Shown here: piece after piece, positions 26,270 to 36,773 of the stretch
How positions within the stretch are numbered: position 1 is the stretch's first letter
Layout: every line of letters starts with the position of its first letter
DNA from: Ooceraea biroi
Lineage: Eukaryota; Arthropoda; Insecta; Hymenoptera; Formicidae
DNA: 64,000 nt
Assembly: GCF_003672135.1 (NCBI RefSeq)
Contig: NC_039517.1
Coordinates: 3,286,001-3,350,000, forward strand
Direction: 5' to 3'
The notes under the pieces: generated by a model
What the model saw: only the letters and a program-made list of their open reading frames with translations
The model's database searches: none
What the model was told of the DNA's origin: nothing
Program-made: the position numbers and the translations under genes

Positions 26270-29200
26270 ATTTGATCGTGAGCATGGGCGAAACTTCCAA
26301 GATCACATCGCGTTATGGTGCAGCGTTACGGTAACATTGAAAAGGAAGGCAGGATATTCCCACGCGTTCTCATTATCATGCATCACGAGTGTCATGGTTA
26401 CGGGAAATTGTTCCACCAGCAAACACAAGCGGTGTGCCTGCGATGTGCTCGATCACGCCATTTTCGAGAGTCCTTCGGAGCTGCGTTACGTTAATTGCGT
26501 TTCTAAAAATACAAAATTTGCAGAGAAAAGACTCGGGAATGCCGAGAGCGACAATACTCAGCTGTCAATGATCAGCACTTCTTGAAGAAAGCTCTCGCTA
26601 CGAATAAAGTGAGTCATTGATAAATATAATTTTTCCGACACTTCCCAGCACGTTTCGAAGTCTGAAAGTATTATAGTTTCATAGAGAGACAACTACACGT
26701 TGTTAAAAATTTTTGATTATTTGCAAGGTATTTATGCTTACGACATCTCTAATTTTAGTCCGACGGACCAAGTGTGGTACGCGCAAAAAAGTCACCAAGC
26801 GCGCGCGCACGTTCTCTCTTGCATACGAAACATCTAAAATTGCATCGCGTGAAATGCACTTTGCATAATGTTTGTTGCGCGTTTGCGTTCACCACATCCA
26901 AAATAAATACCGGTTTAAACGAGCGAGAACGTTATTTTGCAAAACGAGCGCGTTCCGAGAGCATGCAGGAGTTTCAGATAAGATAATCACAATTATTATC
27001 GGTCTTGAAAATTGTCATCCGCGTAAACATCGGACTGACACACAGCTTTGTTTATGTTTTTTCTATTAAATTTCACGTAATAACTTATCCAATTACTGCG
27101 ATCGAGATGTATCGATATCGAAGGATAATATTTGAATAAGAAATAACATCTGACCCGTTCGAAAAAAACTCGTTTTTTGTATTTAACATTGAAGGTGCGT
27201 GAACACATGTACGCAACAAAGATACAATCAACTGCGAGACTTCGTTACATTACAAAAGAATAAGAAAACAGAAGCAGCGGCTCACACGTCTCTGAACACG
27301 TCTCTTGAGAAAGAGCTTCAAGAGACTCTTGGAACAATTTATTCAATTTGGTAAACATATCATAACAAAGCGCAAATTTATTTTTATGGTAATCAGTTGA
27401 AACTAGTAATATAGGAAACAATGAACTTGGACGTAGAAAAGATTCACTTCGTGTAATTCTCATTATTGCATAAGAAGGCGCGTCGTGAGATAATTTCGCG
27501 ATTATGTGATTATCGGACAATACTAGAAGACCACGCAGAGTAGCAGCGTTTGAGATGTCTGGTTTCCATAGGAGAGGAGAAAAGGGAAATCAGTAAAGTA
27601 GGACAAGGTCTCCTTGGACGAGACGGGATGAATTATGAAAAAGATGAAACTGGAAAGAAACAGTCGGACGATTCCTACGATTTGCTATTTTTTTTCTTAC
27701 GTCAGCGTTTTATATCGCTGGATTCCTCATCAAAATCGATTTATTAATACGTTCAAGACGCCGATCGTAATCGTGAACATGAATTATTCCTACCGGTCTT
27801 TCTTGACAGTCGGTCACGAAATTATGTAATTATATAATAATGATTATATTGGGTTGGCCAAAAAGTAATTGCGTTTTTTTTTATATAAATAAAAGGCGAA
27901 TTTTTCATGGGAAACAAAAACTTTATTAAACAATATATTGTCCATTTTGTTTGATTATCTTTTGCCATTTTTCAGGCAACTTCAAGATTCCGCGCTCAAA
28001 AAAGTTCTTATCTTTTTCAGCAAAAAACAATTCCAAGAACGATTTGATATCCTCATCAGCAGTCAAGGTTTTACCATTCAAGGCGTTTTGCAAAGAACGA
28101 AACAAATGGTAATCTGATGGTGCCAGGTCTGGCGAATATGGTGGATGTGGTAACATCATGGTAACACATCCCATCCAAGCTGCAACAATTTTTCACGAGT
28201 GACCAAACTTGTACGTGGTCTAGCGTTATCATGGTGAAACACAACACCTTTGCGATTCACCAATTCTCGACGTTTCTGTTTGATGGCATCATTTAATTTA
28301 TCCAGTTGACGACAGTATACGTCTGAATTAATGGTTTGATTCCTTGCAAGCAGCTCAAAATACACAATGCCTTTAAAGTCCCACCAGACTGACAGCATAA
28401 TCTTTCTTTGATGAATATCTGCTTTTCAAGTGCTTTCAGCAGGTTCATCACGCTTGCTCCACGATCTTTTTCGTTTGACGTTGTTGTAGACGATCCATTT
28501 TTCGTCGCCTGTTATCATACGTTTCAAAAATGGATCATTTTCCTCACGTTTCAAAAGAGAATCGCAGATGTCAGTACGCTTAGTGAGATGAATTTCTTTG
28601 AGCTCATGTGGTACCGAAATATCGAGCTTACTAATGTATCCAAGTCGTTTTAAATGGTTTTCAACACTCGATTTCGATATGTTAAGATTCTCAGCAATCT
28701 CTCGTGTCGTTAAACGCCGATTCGAATCGATCAGTGCCTTTATTTTGTCATCATCAATTTCGATTGGACTTCCTGAGCGTGGTGCATCTTTCACATTAAA
28801 ATCTGCAGATCGAAATTTAGTAAACGAATTTTGACACTGCCGCAGTTTTAAAGCATCTTCGCCATATACATCAGATAACTTTTTATGAGCTTGCACAGCG
28901 TTTTTCCCTTTTCGGAAGTAATAAAACAAAATATGAGGAAAATGTTCTTTTTGATTTTCAATTTTGAAATCGACGGCAAAGAAACAATTGTTAACGAAAT
29001 CGTGTACTTTCTTTTTCTAAAACAAGCTTGAACCGTGAGTTGTTAACCTACATAATGAATTTGCGGTTTAGAATGAAGTTAGTTACATTTCAAGACATGT
29101 ATGTCCATCTGTTGGAAAAAAACGCAATTACTTTTTGGCCAACCCAATATAATTAAATAATTGTAATTGTGGTAATCTTTCATCTCAGGCATGAATGCCT

Positions 29201-32200
29201 GCTTCCAAGCTTCGTTTTTGACCATTCGCAACCACGATAGCTTCCTAAACGCCAGACGTTCTGGTGAAATCCTGTTCTTTTAAATTAATGACCCCGTAAA
29301 CATTGCCATAAAAGCTAACACAGCCGATAAATTTTAACTGCCAGGAGGGAATAAAAAAGAGGAAGTTATTAAAGTTTTAGTATAATTCCACTGTGCCACG
29401 CATAAAACTCCGAAGACATTTGTTAAACGCTAGGATATCGATGTAATAACACAGACACACACGTGAACGTTACACGTGCCGTTGGAGTTCTCGAAGCAAC
29501 CTTCGGTAAAAGGCAGAGTTCGGCCGACTGCACAAGATTGTTCTCATTATTTGAAGTGTATGTGGGATATGTTACATCATTACGGCAAGGAAGCCTTTTG
29601 CCCGACAATCTGATCCAGCCACGTCTGATCACCAACCACTGACCTACTTCGCGTTGACCAGTAGAGCGGTTTTAACGACTCCGTGAACCAATCAAAAAGG
29701 TAGCCCTGAGAGGAGAGATAGCTGCGCACGGCCTTGACATTCATCGCACGATAACTCACCGGCGATTTATCAGACATGCGAATAGATATTTGTAACTCTT
29801 TATGGAAAGGTGCTGTCTTATCGTAGCATTTAATACAAAACCTGGCGTGTCGAACGTTCATCGATCGTCACATGATACCGTAAATAAGATTAATGAGTAT
29901 CTTCGTGATGAAAGCGAAATTTATAACGTACGTGTGGAAATGTAGAATTGATAGAACAAATTCGTAAAAATGGAAACTTGCGAGCAAGCTTGAAACGGAT
30001 GTAGAATCGGCTTATCTTGGATCAGCATAGATCTAGAGCCTCAATTAATTGAACTTTTACAATTTTGACATCAGATCTCGTAGCATCAATCTGAAATACA
30101 AACTTCGTCGGCGCGGAATCACGGTTTCCGGGATTAAGTCGAGGATCGCGTTACTAGTGGAACATCCGCTATTTAAAATCGAAATTCATTAGTGCGGTCG
30201 TATCACTCTCCATTAGCCTCGCGGGCTCTATATTTGCACGCGCGAAATTGTTTCTTAATTACTTGATAATTGCCGTTTCACGAGTGATGAGGTAAGCTCG
30301 CATGTTACGGAGCACGTTACGCGCACGTGGCTTGTCAGGCTAAATGCAGAAGTTGCGGCATGCGAGAGCGCTCGCAGAAATCCTCGTTTTCCGTGATTAA
30401 AGAGCTGGACAACCTTTCGCTGCATGCGTGGGCGCGATGTGTCTCTTCGTTAATGAGTCCGTTTCGCGAAATTTGGCTCGCTTGATTAATTTGTCACCGG
30501 CAACAGTCAATGTGACGACAGAATCCCCCTCGTTTTGGTGTCTCGCCGCCGCGTGCGCGAGAAGTAATGAACGTATGAGAATCATGTTGAATCACACCTT
30601 CAACGGGCGCATTTAGCATTAAACGTGCCTGTGCGATCTTGAATTTTGGGTGTGCGTTTATAATTGAGAGTACTTGAATGTCTCGTGATGTTGCGACCGT
30701 TGGATGCTTCCTCGGATTTCTCTTTAAAGCGTTTTAGGAATAGGAGAATGGATGAGACGTCACGATGGACCAAGATGAACGGGCAACCTTGAACCGACGG
30801 TCGTGCGAGCGTCATCGTTAACTGTTATATGAGCACGCATTACGACGCGCATTACGCTTCATATACGCAACTCGTCGTTAAATCAATACGAATGGCAATG
30901 TTACGCACGTGGAAAGCTACGCGATAGTCCCAGAAATAATTATCGTCTCGTAGATTTCGTGTCGATTGTTGGTAGAATCAAAAAGATTTTCTCATTTAAA
31001 GGAATGAGTTGAAACAAAATTTATTTCGGTGCCTCCTATACTTTCTCCTGAGAGGAAGATATCGTTGCTGATCGATCCCGTGCCTCATAATTCCAGATAT
31101 ACTAACGATCCCTTCCTGATCAGGCACAGAAGATGTTGCAGAGATAATCGATATCCGCAACTGGAATGTTTTGCAGCAACCTAACAGCAGCCATTCGCAG
31201 AATGTCCACTTATCCTTACTTATCAGAGGTGCCTGGCGCAGGTATCATGAGAATTGAGAGATTATCGAGGGAATCTCGCCGGTTGATCCTGGCCGTACAA
31301 ACGTGGACGGACGTAGATGGACAACAGATGGAGAGTTCAGCAGCACCTCAGAGATTCTTGATCATCAAATCAAGTGACAGCTGTACCTTTGATCTCGGCG
31401 ATGTGTGCGTCGTACTCGCTCCTGCTGCGCACGTAGTCGATCCTCGCGGCGACATTCTGGAAGCTCTGATTGCGGTACTCGGCATACCATTCCGAGGGTG
31501 GCCGATCATCCGGACCCAGTTGTTGAGCCCGAGGGCTGCTGCATCTCCTCTGTGACAGACTCTCCTCCGAGGGAAACCTCGTGAACGACGTGGCCGAGCT
31601 GGACTTGCTACCGTGGCTGTGCACACCGTGGCTGTGACTTTGATAGGCCGAATCCTCGAGGGCGTGCTCCTCGCTGGGAGTCCTGCTGGACTCCGTCAAG
31701 GTGCGTTGCTGGGCGAGGACGGTGTCGCTGTTGCTACTGATTTCTCGCACGCTTTTCCTCACGGTGATCTTCTCGAACTTCACGACCTTGGCGCCATTCA
31801 GCTCACCCTCCTCCACCAGTCGCTCGAAGCTCTCCTCGAACGAGGAGTCACTCGCCCTGGAGGACGATCGCCGGTGCGTCGGCGACCGGAAGGATGATCT
31901 GCGTGCATCCGCGTTAGCTAGAAGGTCCTCGGCACTGGGACTGCGTCCGGTAGACCAGACTTGCTCGAAGAAGCTCACCCGGTCCCGCAGCCGGTCACCA
32001 CGTGGCGTCCTCGGACTGCCACCGGGGCTGTCCACCCTCGGCGGAGTAGGACTCCCTCTAGGCGGGGTTGCCCGTGACATACTCGAGGAACAGTCCTAGC
32101 TCATCGTCCCTATCTAGGCATCATCAGCCAACACGTTCCGCTCATCGAGTTCGCGCGACAGCCCCGTTTCTCCCTTTTCCTCCGTCTTAATTTCACGTCC

Positions 32201-35200
32201 GAGGACTCCGTTACGTCGACACCTGTTCCCCCGACACCACACCCCATACACCAAGCTGCATATGCCGCGTTACCGTTTCTACGTCGCCCGGCGGCGGCCC
32301 GTTTCGATGAGTATCAGCGCGCAGGACTAATGACGGTTGCGCCGACTCGTCCTTATTAAACGTGGCGTGCGAGATACAACCCTTCGGAGAGAAGCAGACG
32401 TCTCTGCCAGCACCCACGTACAGTTTGCGTCGGAGGAAAACGCGCGCGCGCGAGCCGGTACTGTACAACAGACTGTATAATATATATACAGAGCGCATGC
32501 ATGGAATGCACGAATACGGAATGTACGCGGTGCCGTGCGCGACGGCCGCCGGTTCGATACTGGTAGTAACCAGCCTGTCGAGGCCTCCTCCGTTGCTCCA
32601 CTTTGTACCGCCGTTCCCACCCGACGATGACGACGACGACGGCGACGCGATTATCCCCCTCCGGGGAACCCGTGACTCTTGTCCTCCTGGCGTTCTCCTA
32701 CTCCTTCGTCCGATCAATTCCCTTCATCCTGCTTCTTTCTCCTGGCCCTCGGCTATCCGGTCTAGGTGCGATGCCGGCCGGCAGGTCGACTGCCGGTGCG
32801 GTCGCTCTGGATGTCGGTTCTTTCACAGCAGGCTCAGATCATTCATGATTGATCAATGATTAATGCAGTTAAATGTTTTTGTATTGCATCATGGCACATG
32901 CGATTTGATGCAGAAAGAAATAAATGTTTTTAATGTAAAATCTTATAGTGTGAAAAAAGGAGAACTGAAGTGCAAACGTAGACATGTATGCATCCCTCGC
33001 TGCAGTTGAAATACTGCATTCTGTCTTCTTATTGTGTTGCTAATGTATTTCGAATTATCTAATGAAGTTAGGATAATGTTATCTTAACTATGTGTGAGTG
33101 GTACACTCCTCTCACTTTCCCTCTCTCTTTCTCTCGGTATTTAATTGATAGCTATGCGAACTGAAAGAATTATCGTCTAATTGTCCATAGTAATTACTGC
33201 CAACAAGTGATCAATACCACAATTATCTTCATTGAACTCTTTTTCTTTGCCAGTAGCGAGCGATACGAATGTAATCTCTTTAACCGATTAAAAGACAGAC
33301 CGTTAACGCCGTACGCTATTCATCAGCTTCATTCATACGAGCATCATGCTGACACGCTGCAATCTGCAGCGGAGCGTAATTACAGAGCCTCTCGCGTCTT
33401 AATGGAGCACACGATATCCAGCTTGGGATCGGCTCGGAAACTGATTAACCTGACATCGGATCTAATCGACCGGCGCGATGTCAATTTCATGCCTATTTAT
33501 TTGCCTGAATCGTGACCCGCTCGCGCTGCACACTATAGCTGCGAGATTTATTAAGCACGCACGAGCGAGTACGCGCCACGGATTTTAATGAACGCGATCT
33601 ATTAATAGCTAAATCCCGATTGACATCATTCTGTCATGCTTAAAAATTGGTTTCGCCTTAAGGGGGGAGCCTGCTTTAGAACGCTGAAAATAAGGTATAT
33701 TTTACGAATTGTTTTTGGAGAAACTATACAGCGGATCATTATAAAACTTTGATGCATTTATTAGTACATGCTTAAACATAAAAAAAATTATTTTTTTATT
33801 TGAATATATCGCTCGTAGAGGTCGTCCTGGAGAAATCTTAGTGCAGCCGCGTCGCCGGCATTGCAAATTGGTGAGCATTCTCCTGCCTCCAAATTTCGTC
33901 CAAACTGAAAAATTGAAATATCTTCTCGTTATTTATGAATTCCCATCGTCGATGAACCAAAGAGAGAAGAAAAAAGTTGAAAAGTGCCAAAATGGTGGAG
34001 CTTAGAACACAAAAGTACGATTTTTAGGCGAAGTTGTTGAACTTTTTCATGCAAAAGTAATTGTTTAACTTAATGTTTTTATGAATATTAAAGGTTCATC
34101 GACGATGGGAATTCATAAATAACGAGAAAATATTTCAATTTTTCAGTTTGGATGAAATTTGGAGGCAGGAGAATGCTCGCCAATTTACAATGCCGGCTGC
34201 ACTAAGATGCCTCCAGGACGACCTCTACAGGCGATATATTCAAATCAAAAAATAATTTTTTTTATCTTTAAACATGTACTAATAAATGCATCAAAGTTTT
34301 ATAATGATCCGCTGTATAGTTTCTCCAAAAACAATTCGTAAAATATACCTTATTTTCAGCGTTCTAAAGCAGGCTCCCCCCTTAATGCCACCGTTCGAAA
34401 CGCGTTAAGGGGGGAGCCTGCTTTAGAACGCTGAAAATAAGGTATAATTTTACGAACTTTTTTGGAGAAACTATACAGCGGATCATTATAAAACTTTGAT
34501 GCATTTATTAGTACATGTTTAAAGATAAAAAAATTATTTTTTGATTTGAATATATCGCCTGTAGAGGTCGTCCTGGAGGCATTGTAAATTGGTGAGCATT
34601 CTCCTGCCTCCAAATTTCGTCTAAACTGAAAAATTGAAATATCTTCTCGTTATTTATGAATTCCCATCGTCGATGAACCAAAGAGAGAAGAAAAAAGTTG
34701 AAAAGTGCCAAAATGGTGGAGTTTAGAACACAAAAGTACGATTTTTAGGCAAAGTTGTTGAACTTTTTCATGCAAAAGTAATTGTTTAACTTAATGTTTT
34801 TATGAATATTAAAGGTTCATCGACGATGGGAATTCATAAATAACGAGAAAATATTTCAATTTTTCAGTTTGGATGAAATTTGGAGGCAGGAGAATGCTCG
34901 CCAATTTACAATGCCGGCTGCACTAAGATGCCTCCAGGACGACCTCTACAGGCGATATATTCAAATAAAAAATAATTTTTTTTATCTTTAAACATGTACT
35001 AATAAATGCATCAAAGTTTTATAATGATCCGCTGTATAGTTTCTCCAAAAAAAAATTCGTAAAATTATACCTTATTTTCAACGTTCTAAAGCAGGCTCCC
35101 CCCTTAATGGCACGGAGTATTTTGTTTTCGCAGAGTTAACAAGCACGCGTCGTTATGTAATCTAAGATATAGATATACCGAGTGAATATATCGTGAAATG

Positions 35201-36720
35201 CGCTAGCGGAACTAGGAAAGTTGAAGCAGCGCCGACACGTTATCGCACTCTGATAAAGACAGTTTACGTTCCCTTCATCAGATTCATGCCAAGAAAGAGT
35301 CGGTGGTCACGTTTGCCAAGGAACCACCCGAGAGAAATCTTGAGGCATAACTTCTCAAACATGTTGCAGAGATCAAAGTTGGTCTCCCAACATCCGTCGT
35401 ATCGGTCTATCGGTGAACTGATCATCTATCCGGCGACCGACAACCGAGCGATCAGGAAAAGCGAACGTAACGATTGCGAACAACGCGGCAGGTGTTCGTC
35501 ATGTCTATTTATAACTTGTTCACGTCTCCGTAGATTCTATCCTATTTCCCCTGCACCACAGTTTGATTCGATGAGCATGCGGTGCGACGCACGACGCGAC
35601 GCAAGTAGGAGCCCGTTACGCAAGATGTGCAAATTACGATTCTGCGAATGCACGTTGCAGTTGTGTAAAACGTAGCAACGACATATCCTCCTTACACTTT
35701 CCTCTTTACTTTCCCGCGATATATTCAGAAGTGCGAACATAGAGCCTGCGTCTAAGTAATTCAGACATTTGCCCATTTTTCAATGTAAACTTGAAACCCT
35801 TTGTAATTAGTAAAAATCGTGAAAAACTCGATATCGCACAATTCTCATCTTTTTGTAGAAAAAATGATATGACTCGTCAGATTCCATCATGTGATTGAGA
35901 CGAATTGATCTTGTTGGATTTCATCAAACTCACCCTGCAATTGTTGAATAGTGGCTTGATACTCGGCCAGCTTCTCATCTATGTAATCCTGACTCTGATT
36001 AGCGATGATCTCTGCCGTGCTAGGACCACTGCTCTCTTCGTCGGTTTGCGTATGGTCTAAGGGTACGCCGATGTACTCGTAATCCCCAGCTCTGTAAGGC
36101 GCGATCAGATATTCCGGCGGCGCGCATGGTATCGGCGACGCCGAATCACTTCTGAAGGAACTCTAAAGATCGAAGAAACAGTTTCTCGTGCAGACACATT
36201 GTATCAATGCCCATGAAAAATCTTTATCATTAAGTTAGCAAAGGATTGATCATTCTCACATTAAAATCTGAAGTTATTCTGTTACTTCTGAAGTTACTTA
36301 TTAATGTTTATCATTCTTTGCAGATGCGGAAATGAGTACCTGCAACGGTATGAACGGCCTCGGTGCTGGACTGCTTGTAGGAATCGGCGAAGGCCACCGT
36401 GGCCTTGGACATTGGATGTAACCGGAAGTGGGGCAGCCGAAGACGGGCGACATTCCGGGAGAGATGGGCATCCCGATCGGTACCGGGCTCATCGGGTGCA
36501 TCATTATTCCGGGATACGTGAGCGGTGACATAGGTCGAGCAGCCGGATGGACCGGCGTCGGGGGTCCACGGAGGGCCCGTCCTTGCGGATGCGGCGATGA
36601 CGAGGGCGTGTAGGGCGAGGCAGGTCTAAAAGGACTCGGTGCACTCGCGTTAGCTCGTCCTGACCAGCCTCCCGGAGGCCCGTGGCCCCCAGGTGGCCTC
36701 GATGGATGCTGTTGTGACAT
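1..36720 (-). CDS. Msp300: Msp300 / nesprin-1-like giant spectrin-repeat protein (partial, 5' part of gene)
   Basis: Nesprins tie the actin cytoskeleton to the nuclear envelope and to muscle Z-discs. Coding exons, written 5' to 3' on the minus strand: 36720-36340, 36162-35934 (or alternative 32080-31387), 24715-24654, 23871-23776, 23695-23612, 23535-23443, 22795-22617, 22540-22138, 21965-21819, 21731-21191, 21110-19427, 19352-19244, 16949-15860, 15730-10187, 10065-9777, 8438-7919, 7827-7379, 7247-7052, 6571-6497, 5592-5440, 5356-3109, 2980-1669, 819-456, 376-1. Every junction is GT-AG and the phases agree throughout, giving about 5541 codons before the left edge. The order is a Pro-rich N-terminus, two CH domains, then a rod of spectrin repeats estimated at over 40 from its length. 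The KASH end is outside the window. The gene identity is established by the CH pair followed by the long rod; a spectraplakin (shot) is the main alternative and is less likely. Confidence 0.9.
953..1638. mobile_element. Non-autonomous TA-flanked element with long terminal inverted repeats (DD41D-like family remnant)
   Basis: The element starts CAGGGTGTCCCGGG and ends with the inverse, with TA on both sides. Inverted repeats are about 155 bp long. Inside, a plus-strand stretch at 1184-1310 encodes the N-terminal helix-turn-helix of a transposase (key residues FSNEEYTDIHFVYGFCDGNA), followed by about 40 codons resembling a transposase C-terminus. The whole catalytic core is missing, so it is an internal-deletion derivative. 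It sits in an Msp300 intron. Confidence 0.82.
5800..6143. repeat. Intronic direct repeat of ~80 bp
   Basis: The segment around 5803-5874 (ATAGCATTATGAAATGCTTAGC, then GCCAATAGTGATATTCGTATGG) recurs at 6063-6143 with a few changes. The two copies are 260 bases apart, in the Msp300 intron between the exons at 6497 and 5592. The open stretches around them show no recognisable protein. Confidence 0.65.
8511..9637. repeat. Composite repeat: two copies of a short element bracketing the minisatellite
   Basis: A block of about 130-140 bp beginning AGTACAACACAGGCGCGCGC occurs at 8511-8650 and again at 9384-9514 in the same orientation. A second block (TTTAACACGGATTTTTAAGAGTGGAT) follows at once in the left copy, but only after about 95 bp in the right copy (near 9608). 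The layout is A-B, minisatellite, A-X-B, as if the left copy lost X and the minisatellite grew at its end. Confidence 0.7.
8686..9375. repeat. Minisatellite, 6 copies of 116-119 bp, in an Msp300 intron
   Basis: Copies of TTGCCTAGAGTTCTCGATGA start at 8686, 8803, 8922, 9038, 9154 and 9273. Each then has AATAAATGAAAAAGTTCTAG, a poly-T tract and TTTTTCCGAGGAGTTCTG. The copies are nearly identical and the period is 116-119 bp. No long open frame has a plausible start here. The array lies between the exons at 8438 and 9777. Confidence 0.9.
10187..16949 (-). CDS. Msp300: Msp300 central rod, including a single 5.5-kb spectrin-repeat exon
   Basis: Exon 16949-15860 (1090 nt) and exon 15730-10187 (5544 nt) encode about 2200 residues of consecutive spectrin-like repeats with no stop codon. 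Recurring motifs are Trp at the start of helix A (for example FENWMTRLKSDIN and LESWLKQIEAQV) and the helix C signature SPDGREIIRQQLRNL. The second half has the SPDGREIIR-type loop in nearly every other repeat, as in the rods of nesprin and Msp300. The large exon is unusual for the gene's otherwise modest exon sizes. Antisense and out-of-frame open stretches here are composition shadows of this exon. Confidence 0.92.
17001..18054. mobile_element. TA-flanked transposon with CAGGGTG termini, internally deleted
   Basis: Inverted repeats of about 145 bp begin CAGGGTGTTTCCTAAG and are flanked by TA. The element contains the 3' part of a transposase gene on the minus strand (17256-17870). The length (1054 bp) is shorter than an autonomous copy, and the helix-turn-helix part of the gene is missing. 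It lies in the Msp300 intron between the exons at 19244 and 16949, 15 bases from another TA-flanked element. Confidence 0.85.
17256..17870 (-). pseudogene. Transposase C-terminal fragment, DDE superfamily (IS630-Tc1-mariner, DD41D-like)
   Basis: A 204-residue open frame contains the second catalytic region WFMHDGAPPHF and the third region ARSPDLNPVDFFLWG. The N-terminal DNA-binding domain and the first catalytic Asp are absent, so the fragment cannot be active. Between the two visible Asp residues I count 44 residues, against about 41 in relatives I know of this type, so there may be a small insertion. It is flanked by the inverted repeats of its own element. Confidence 0.8.
18070..19079. mobile_element. 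TA-flanked foldback element with ~265-bp inverted repeats and a minisatellite core
   Basis: The element begins CAGGGTGAGACACC and ends with the inverse, with TA on each side. Arms are 18070-18332 and 18813-19079, nearly identical in inverse orientation. The centre holds four degenerate tandem repeats and no coding sequence. It is a non-autonomous element whose autonomous partner is not in the window. Confidence 0.82.
18364..18800. repeat. Minisatellite, 4 copies of ~118-137 bp, inside the foldback element
   Basis: Copies start near 18367, 18504, 18620 and 18739 with the shared opening ATTGCCTAGAGTTCTC, and each contains GAAATGAAAAAGTTCT and a GAGGAGTTCTG-type end. The design matches the minisatellite at 8686-9375, though the sequences have diverged. 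Confidence 0.85.
19244..21965 (-). CDS. Msp300: Msp300 first spectrin-repeat exons after the CH domains
   Basis: Four exons (21965-21819, 21731-21191, 21110-19427, 19352-19244) encode the first part of the rod. The sequence shows heptad coiled-coil helices with the conserved Trp of spectrin helix A (for example LLRAEPILN and the VSEWLTVAE-type pattern). The 21110-19427 exon alone gives about 560 residues. Two donors here are weaker than consensus (GTTAAT at 19426), but the phases match and the reading frame is unbroken. The segment leads into the rod exon at 16949 across an intron that carries two TA-flanked transposable elements. Confidence 0.88.
22138..24715 (-). CDS. Msp300: Msp300 actin-binding domain exons (CH1 and CH2)
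   Basis: Six exons encode the tandem calponin-homology actin-binding domain. CH1 is made by 24715-24654 (EQERVQKKTFINWINSHL), 23871-23776 (IDDLIEDLKDGTRLLALLEV), 23695-23612 (NANTALQFL) and 23535-23443 (LVDGRPPVVLGLIWTIILYF). The exon 22795-22617 carries a charged Ser/Gly linker of about 35 residues and the start of CH2 (ARKTLLQWV). CH2 finishes in 22540-22138 (VRDFGESWRDGNAFLAIID; FLHKYPEP). The Trp and Asp/Gly positions expected of type 1 and type 2 CH domains are present. The linker between the two domains is longer than in alpha-actinin but is usual for nesprins. The CH exons are short while the rod exons downstream are long. Confidence 0.92.
26202..26270. repeat. GA-rich microsatellite
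   Basis: An almost pure (GA)n tract of about 45 bases lies in the long Msp300 intron. It makes no useful coding claim. Confidence 0.9.
27849..29147. mobile_element. Full-length mariner element (mellifera-type), 1299 bp, TA-flanked
   Basis: The left end reads TTGGGTTGGCCAAAAAGTAA and the right end is its inverse, with TA on both sides. Length and termini are typical of mariners of the mellifera group. The transposase gene is on the minus strand and is decayed. The element lies in the large Msp300 intron. Confidence 0.93.
27926..28962 (-). pseudogene. Mariner transposase pseudogene (mellifera-type)
   Basis: The predicted start (28962) reads ATT where an ATG would be expected. Paired helix-turn-helix motifs are followed by the catalytic regions ITGDEKW, HHDNARPR and SPDLAPSDYHLF, a DD34D layout. 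There is an in-frame TGA near 28426 and a frameshift near 28165, between GWDVLP and PHPPYSPDL. His is replaced by Arg after NARP. The gene is dead but mostly complete, so the insertion is fairly old. Confidence 0.88.
31387..32080 (-). CDS. Msp300: Msp300 alternative first coding exon (module B)
   Basis: An open exon starts at the ATG at 32080 and encodes about 231 residues beginning MSRATPPRGSPTPPR. It is rich in Ser, Arg and Pro, contains RVSFFEQVW near residue 34 and ends in an acidic/helical stretch. A donor follows 31387 (AAAG, then GTACAG) in phase 1, the same phase as module A, so it can join the CH exon at 24715. An in-frame TAG lies 18 bases upstream of the ATG, which supports a true start here. 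The exon is read as the first exon of a shorter isoform with its own promoter. It could instead be skipped or included within the long transcript; transcripts are needed to decide. Confidence 0.68.
32081..33657. other. Non-coding stretch upstream of module B
   Basis: The part at 32100-32830 is CpG-rich and may contain the promoter and 5' UTR of module B. The part at 32850-33657 is AT-rich with no recognised gene or repeat. Open stretches on both strands overlap one another and show no domain. Confidence 0.5.
32474..32489 (-). promoter_or_regulatory. Possible TATA-like promoter for Msp300 module B
   Basis: A TATATATATTATA stretch on the minus strand lies about 400 bases upstream of the module B ATG (32080), in a locally CpG-rich region. 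It would fit a promoter for the shorter isoform. An AT microsatellite could look the same. Confidence 0.25.
33658..34385. mobile_element. TTAA-flanked foldback MITE, copy 1
   Basis: The body begins GGGGGGAGCCTGCTTTAGAA and ends with the inverse, bounded by TTAA on both sides, the target used by piggyBac-type transposases. The two arms cover most of the 720-bp body, so it can fold into one long hairpin. There is no coding sequence. It lies in an Msp300 intron. Confidence 0.85.
34405..35107. mobile_element. TTAA-flanked foldback MITE, copy 2
   Basis: A second copy of the same MITE in the same orientation starts only 19 bases after the first ends, again with TTAA on both sides. It is about 25 bp shorter because a piece of the left arm (GAAATCTTAGTGCAGCCGCG in copy 1) is missing. 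The arms are otherwise nearly identical to copy 1. Confidence 0.85.
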
Positions 36721-36773
36721 TTCGGGCTACTTCGAACTGCTTTTCACTCCGCCTCGGTCACAGGTGAGCATTG
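35934..36773 (-). CDS. Msp300: Msp300 N-terminal module A (exons 1-2)
   Basis: The first coding exon starts at the ATG at 36720-36718 and encodes 127 residues beginning MSQQHPSRPPGG, very rich in Pro, Gly and Ser. An acceptor just upstream of the ATG (exon edge at 36773) implies a non-coding exon further upstream. The donor after 36340 is phase 0 and joins the exon 36162-35934, which encodes a Ser/Asp-rich stretch and ends in an acidic helix (key residues SQDYIDEKLAEYQ). That exon ends in phase 1 and joins the first CH exon at 24715 across an 11.2-kb intron, restoring an Asp codon. The region is probably disordered and isoform-specific. Confidence 0.8.

Larger units (their letters stand above)
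24716..31386 (-). other. Large Msp300 intron (common to both N-terminal modules)
   Basis: Between the first CH exon and module B there are 6.7 kb with one recognised insertion (a mariner at 27849-29147) and one GA tract. Several short open stretches (for example minus 29580-29861 and 25398-25640) show no recognised domain, and no splice-linked partners are visible. I support no further gene here. Confidence 0.6.

Noticed and set aside
31166..31897. Plus-strand open frames over module B
   Set aside because: They are antisense shadows of a Ser/Arg-rich exon.
34159..34711. Short open frames with the start MEAGECSPIYNA
   Set aside because: They are the arms of the TTAA foldback MITE in both orientations, so not proteins.
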